A stretch of 64,000 nt of DNA from Olleya sp. Hel_I_94. Lineage in GTDB: Bacteria; Bacteroidota; Bacteroidia; Flavobacteriales; Flavobacteriaceae. Below are positions 63,476 through 64,000 of the stretch, piece after piece. The position numbers and the translations under genes were made by a program. How positions within the stretch are numbered: position 1 is the first letter of the stretch; each line of letters starts with the position of its first letter. The stretch is from positions 1,555,001 to 1,619,000 of the forward strand of contig NZ_VISI01000002.1 of NCBI RefSeq assembly GCF_007827365.1, in the 5' to 3' direction. Under the pieces are notes generated by a model, which searched no databases, was not told the DNA's origin, and was given only the letters and a program-made list of their open reading frames with translations.

Positions 63476-64000
63476 ATGGGATTTTTTGATTTCCTGACAG
63501 AAGAAATCGCTATAGATTTAGGTACTGCCAACACTTTAATTATTCATAACGACAAAGTCGTTGTCGATGCACCTTCCATAGTTGCACGTGACCGTATTAG
63601 CGGAAAAATCATTGCTGTTGGACAAGAAGCCAACATGATGCAAGGTAAAACGCATGAAAACATTAAAACTATTAGGCCTTTAAAAGATGGTGTAATTGCA
63701 GATTTTGATGCGTCTGAACAAATGATAAGTTTGTTTATTAAAAATATTCCTGCGTTAAAAAAGAAATTATTTACGCCTGCTTTACGTATGGTTATTTGTA
63801 TTCCGTCTGGAATTACTGAGGTAGAAATGCGTGCGGTAAAAGAAAGTGCCGAACGTGTAAATGGTAAAGAAGTTTACTTAATACATGAGCCTATGGCTGC
63901 TGCTATTGGTATTGGTGTAGATATTATGCAACCAAAAGGGAATATGATTGTGGATATAGGTGGTGGTACTACTGAAATTGCAGTCATTGCTTTAGGAGGT
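63476..64000 (+). CDS. mreB: Rod-shape protein MreB (start only; cut by window edge)
   Basis: The first 175 codons of the bacterial actin are present: MGFFDFLTEEIAIDLGTANTL with phosphate-1 motif IDLGTAN, then VVDAPSIVA, GVIADFDASEQM, CIPSGITEVE, YLIHEPMAAAIGIG and phosphate-2 IVDIGGGTTEIAV. It directs cell-wall elongation. In Bacteroidota purH commonly precedes mreB-mreC, as here. Confidence 0.96.
   Translation, partial: MGFFDFLTEEIAIDLGTANTLIIHNDKVVVDAPSIVARDRISGKIIAVGQEANMMQGKTHENIKTIRPLKDGVIADFDASEQMISLFIKNIPALKKKLFTPALRMVICIPSGITEVEMRAVKESAERVNGKEVYLIHEPMAAAIGIGVDIMQPKGNMIVDIGGGTTEIAVIALGG

Overview
The window is AT-rich chromosomal DNA from a member of the Bacteroidota, almost certainly family Flavobacteriaceae. 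The evidence is a complete gldK-gldL-gldM-gldN cluster (type IX secretion and gliding), a secreted protein with a type IX sorting tail, an exosortase-F pair, TAnnTTTG-type promoters, and flavobacterial versions of TopA, MiaB, LptE, SecG, GroESL, PurH and MreB. I cannot name the species.

Region 1 (1-22,439) is the most unusual part. It is an integron-like gene-cassette array of 19 cassettes, all facing the same way, separated by 18 complete attC-like sites of 136-202 bp plus a partial site at each end. The diagnostic is that the 9-10 bases at the start of each cassette (GTT...) are the reverse complement of the 9-10 bases that open the site at the end of the same cassette, not of the next one. 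This holds for 19 of 19 cassettes, with a single G:T wobble in one. Most cassettes carry one small gene of unknown function. Several carry two (K+ channel plus small membrane protein; two 100-residue proteins; a helical protein plus a 51-residue Cys-rich protein). Two near-duplicate cassettes carry no gene. No integron integrase is in the window, so this is a cluster of attC sites lacking an integrase, or the far part of a larger chromosomal integron.

One cassette (about 13,516-20,030) is a 6.5-kb giant carrying a tight four-gene operon: a composite DNA-binding protein (RpoA-CTD-like, sigma region-4-like and HARE-HTH-like parts), a 60-residue protein, a DndD-like SMC ATPase, and a DndE-like domain fused to a HerA/FtsK-type ATPase. 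It looks like a DNA-modification-linked or defence system, but DndA, DndB, DndC and DndFGH are absent. The last cassette encodes a restriction-endonuclease-like protein.

Region 2 (about 22,430-28,890) is a small integrated element on the minus strand: a tyrosine recombinase next to an initiator tRNA-Met, three or four proteins of unknown function, a DUF3987 ATPase and a zinc-finger/Toprim primase-like protein. Tandem 11-bp repeats lie at its left end, where the cassette array also stops. It carries replication-type genes but no visible relaxase, transposase or virion gene, so it resembles a satellite-type island.

Region 3 (29,000-64,000) is ordinary core genome. It holds a CPXCG protein, a secreted LRR protein, a tripartite RND efflux operon, an ABC-F ATPase, a DUF983 protein, an FAD oxidoreductase, gldKLMN, a probable catalytically dead arginase-family protein, topA, and an operon miaB-lipoprotein-sigma54 activator-lptE-TPR protein-secG. 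After these come groES-groEL behind a good sigma54-type promoter, a 1,317-residue type IX-secreted LamG protein, an exosortase-F pair, a GAF/fRMsr-like protein, purH, and the first 175 codons of mreB, cut by the window edge.
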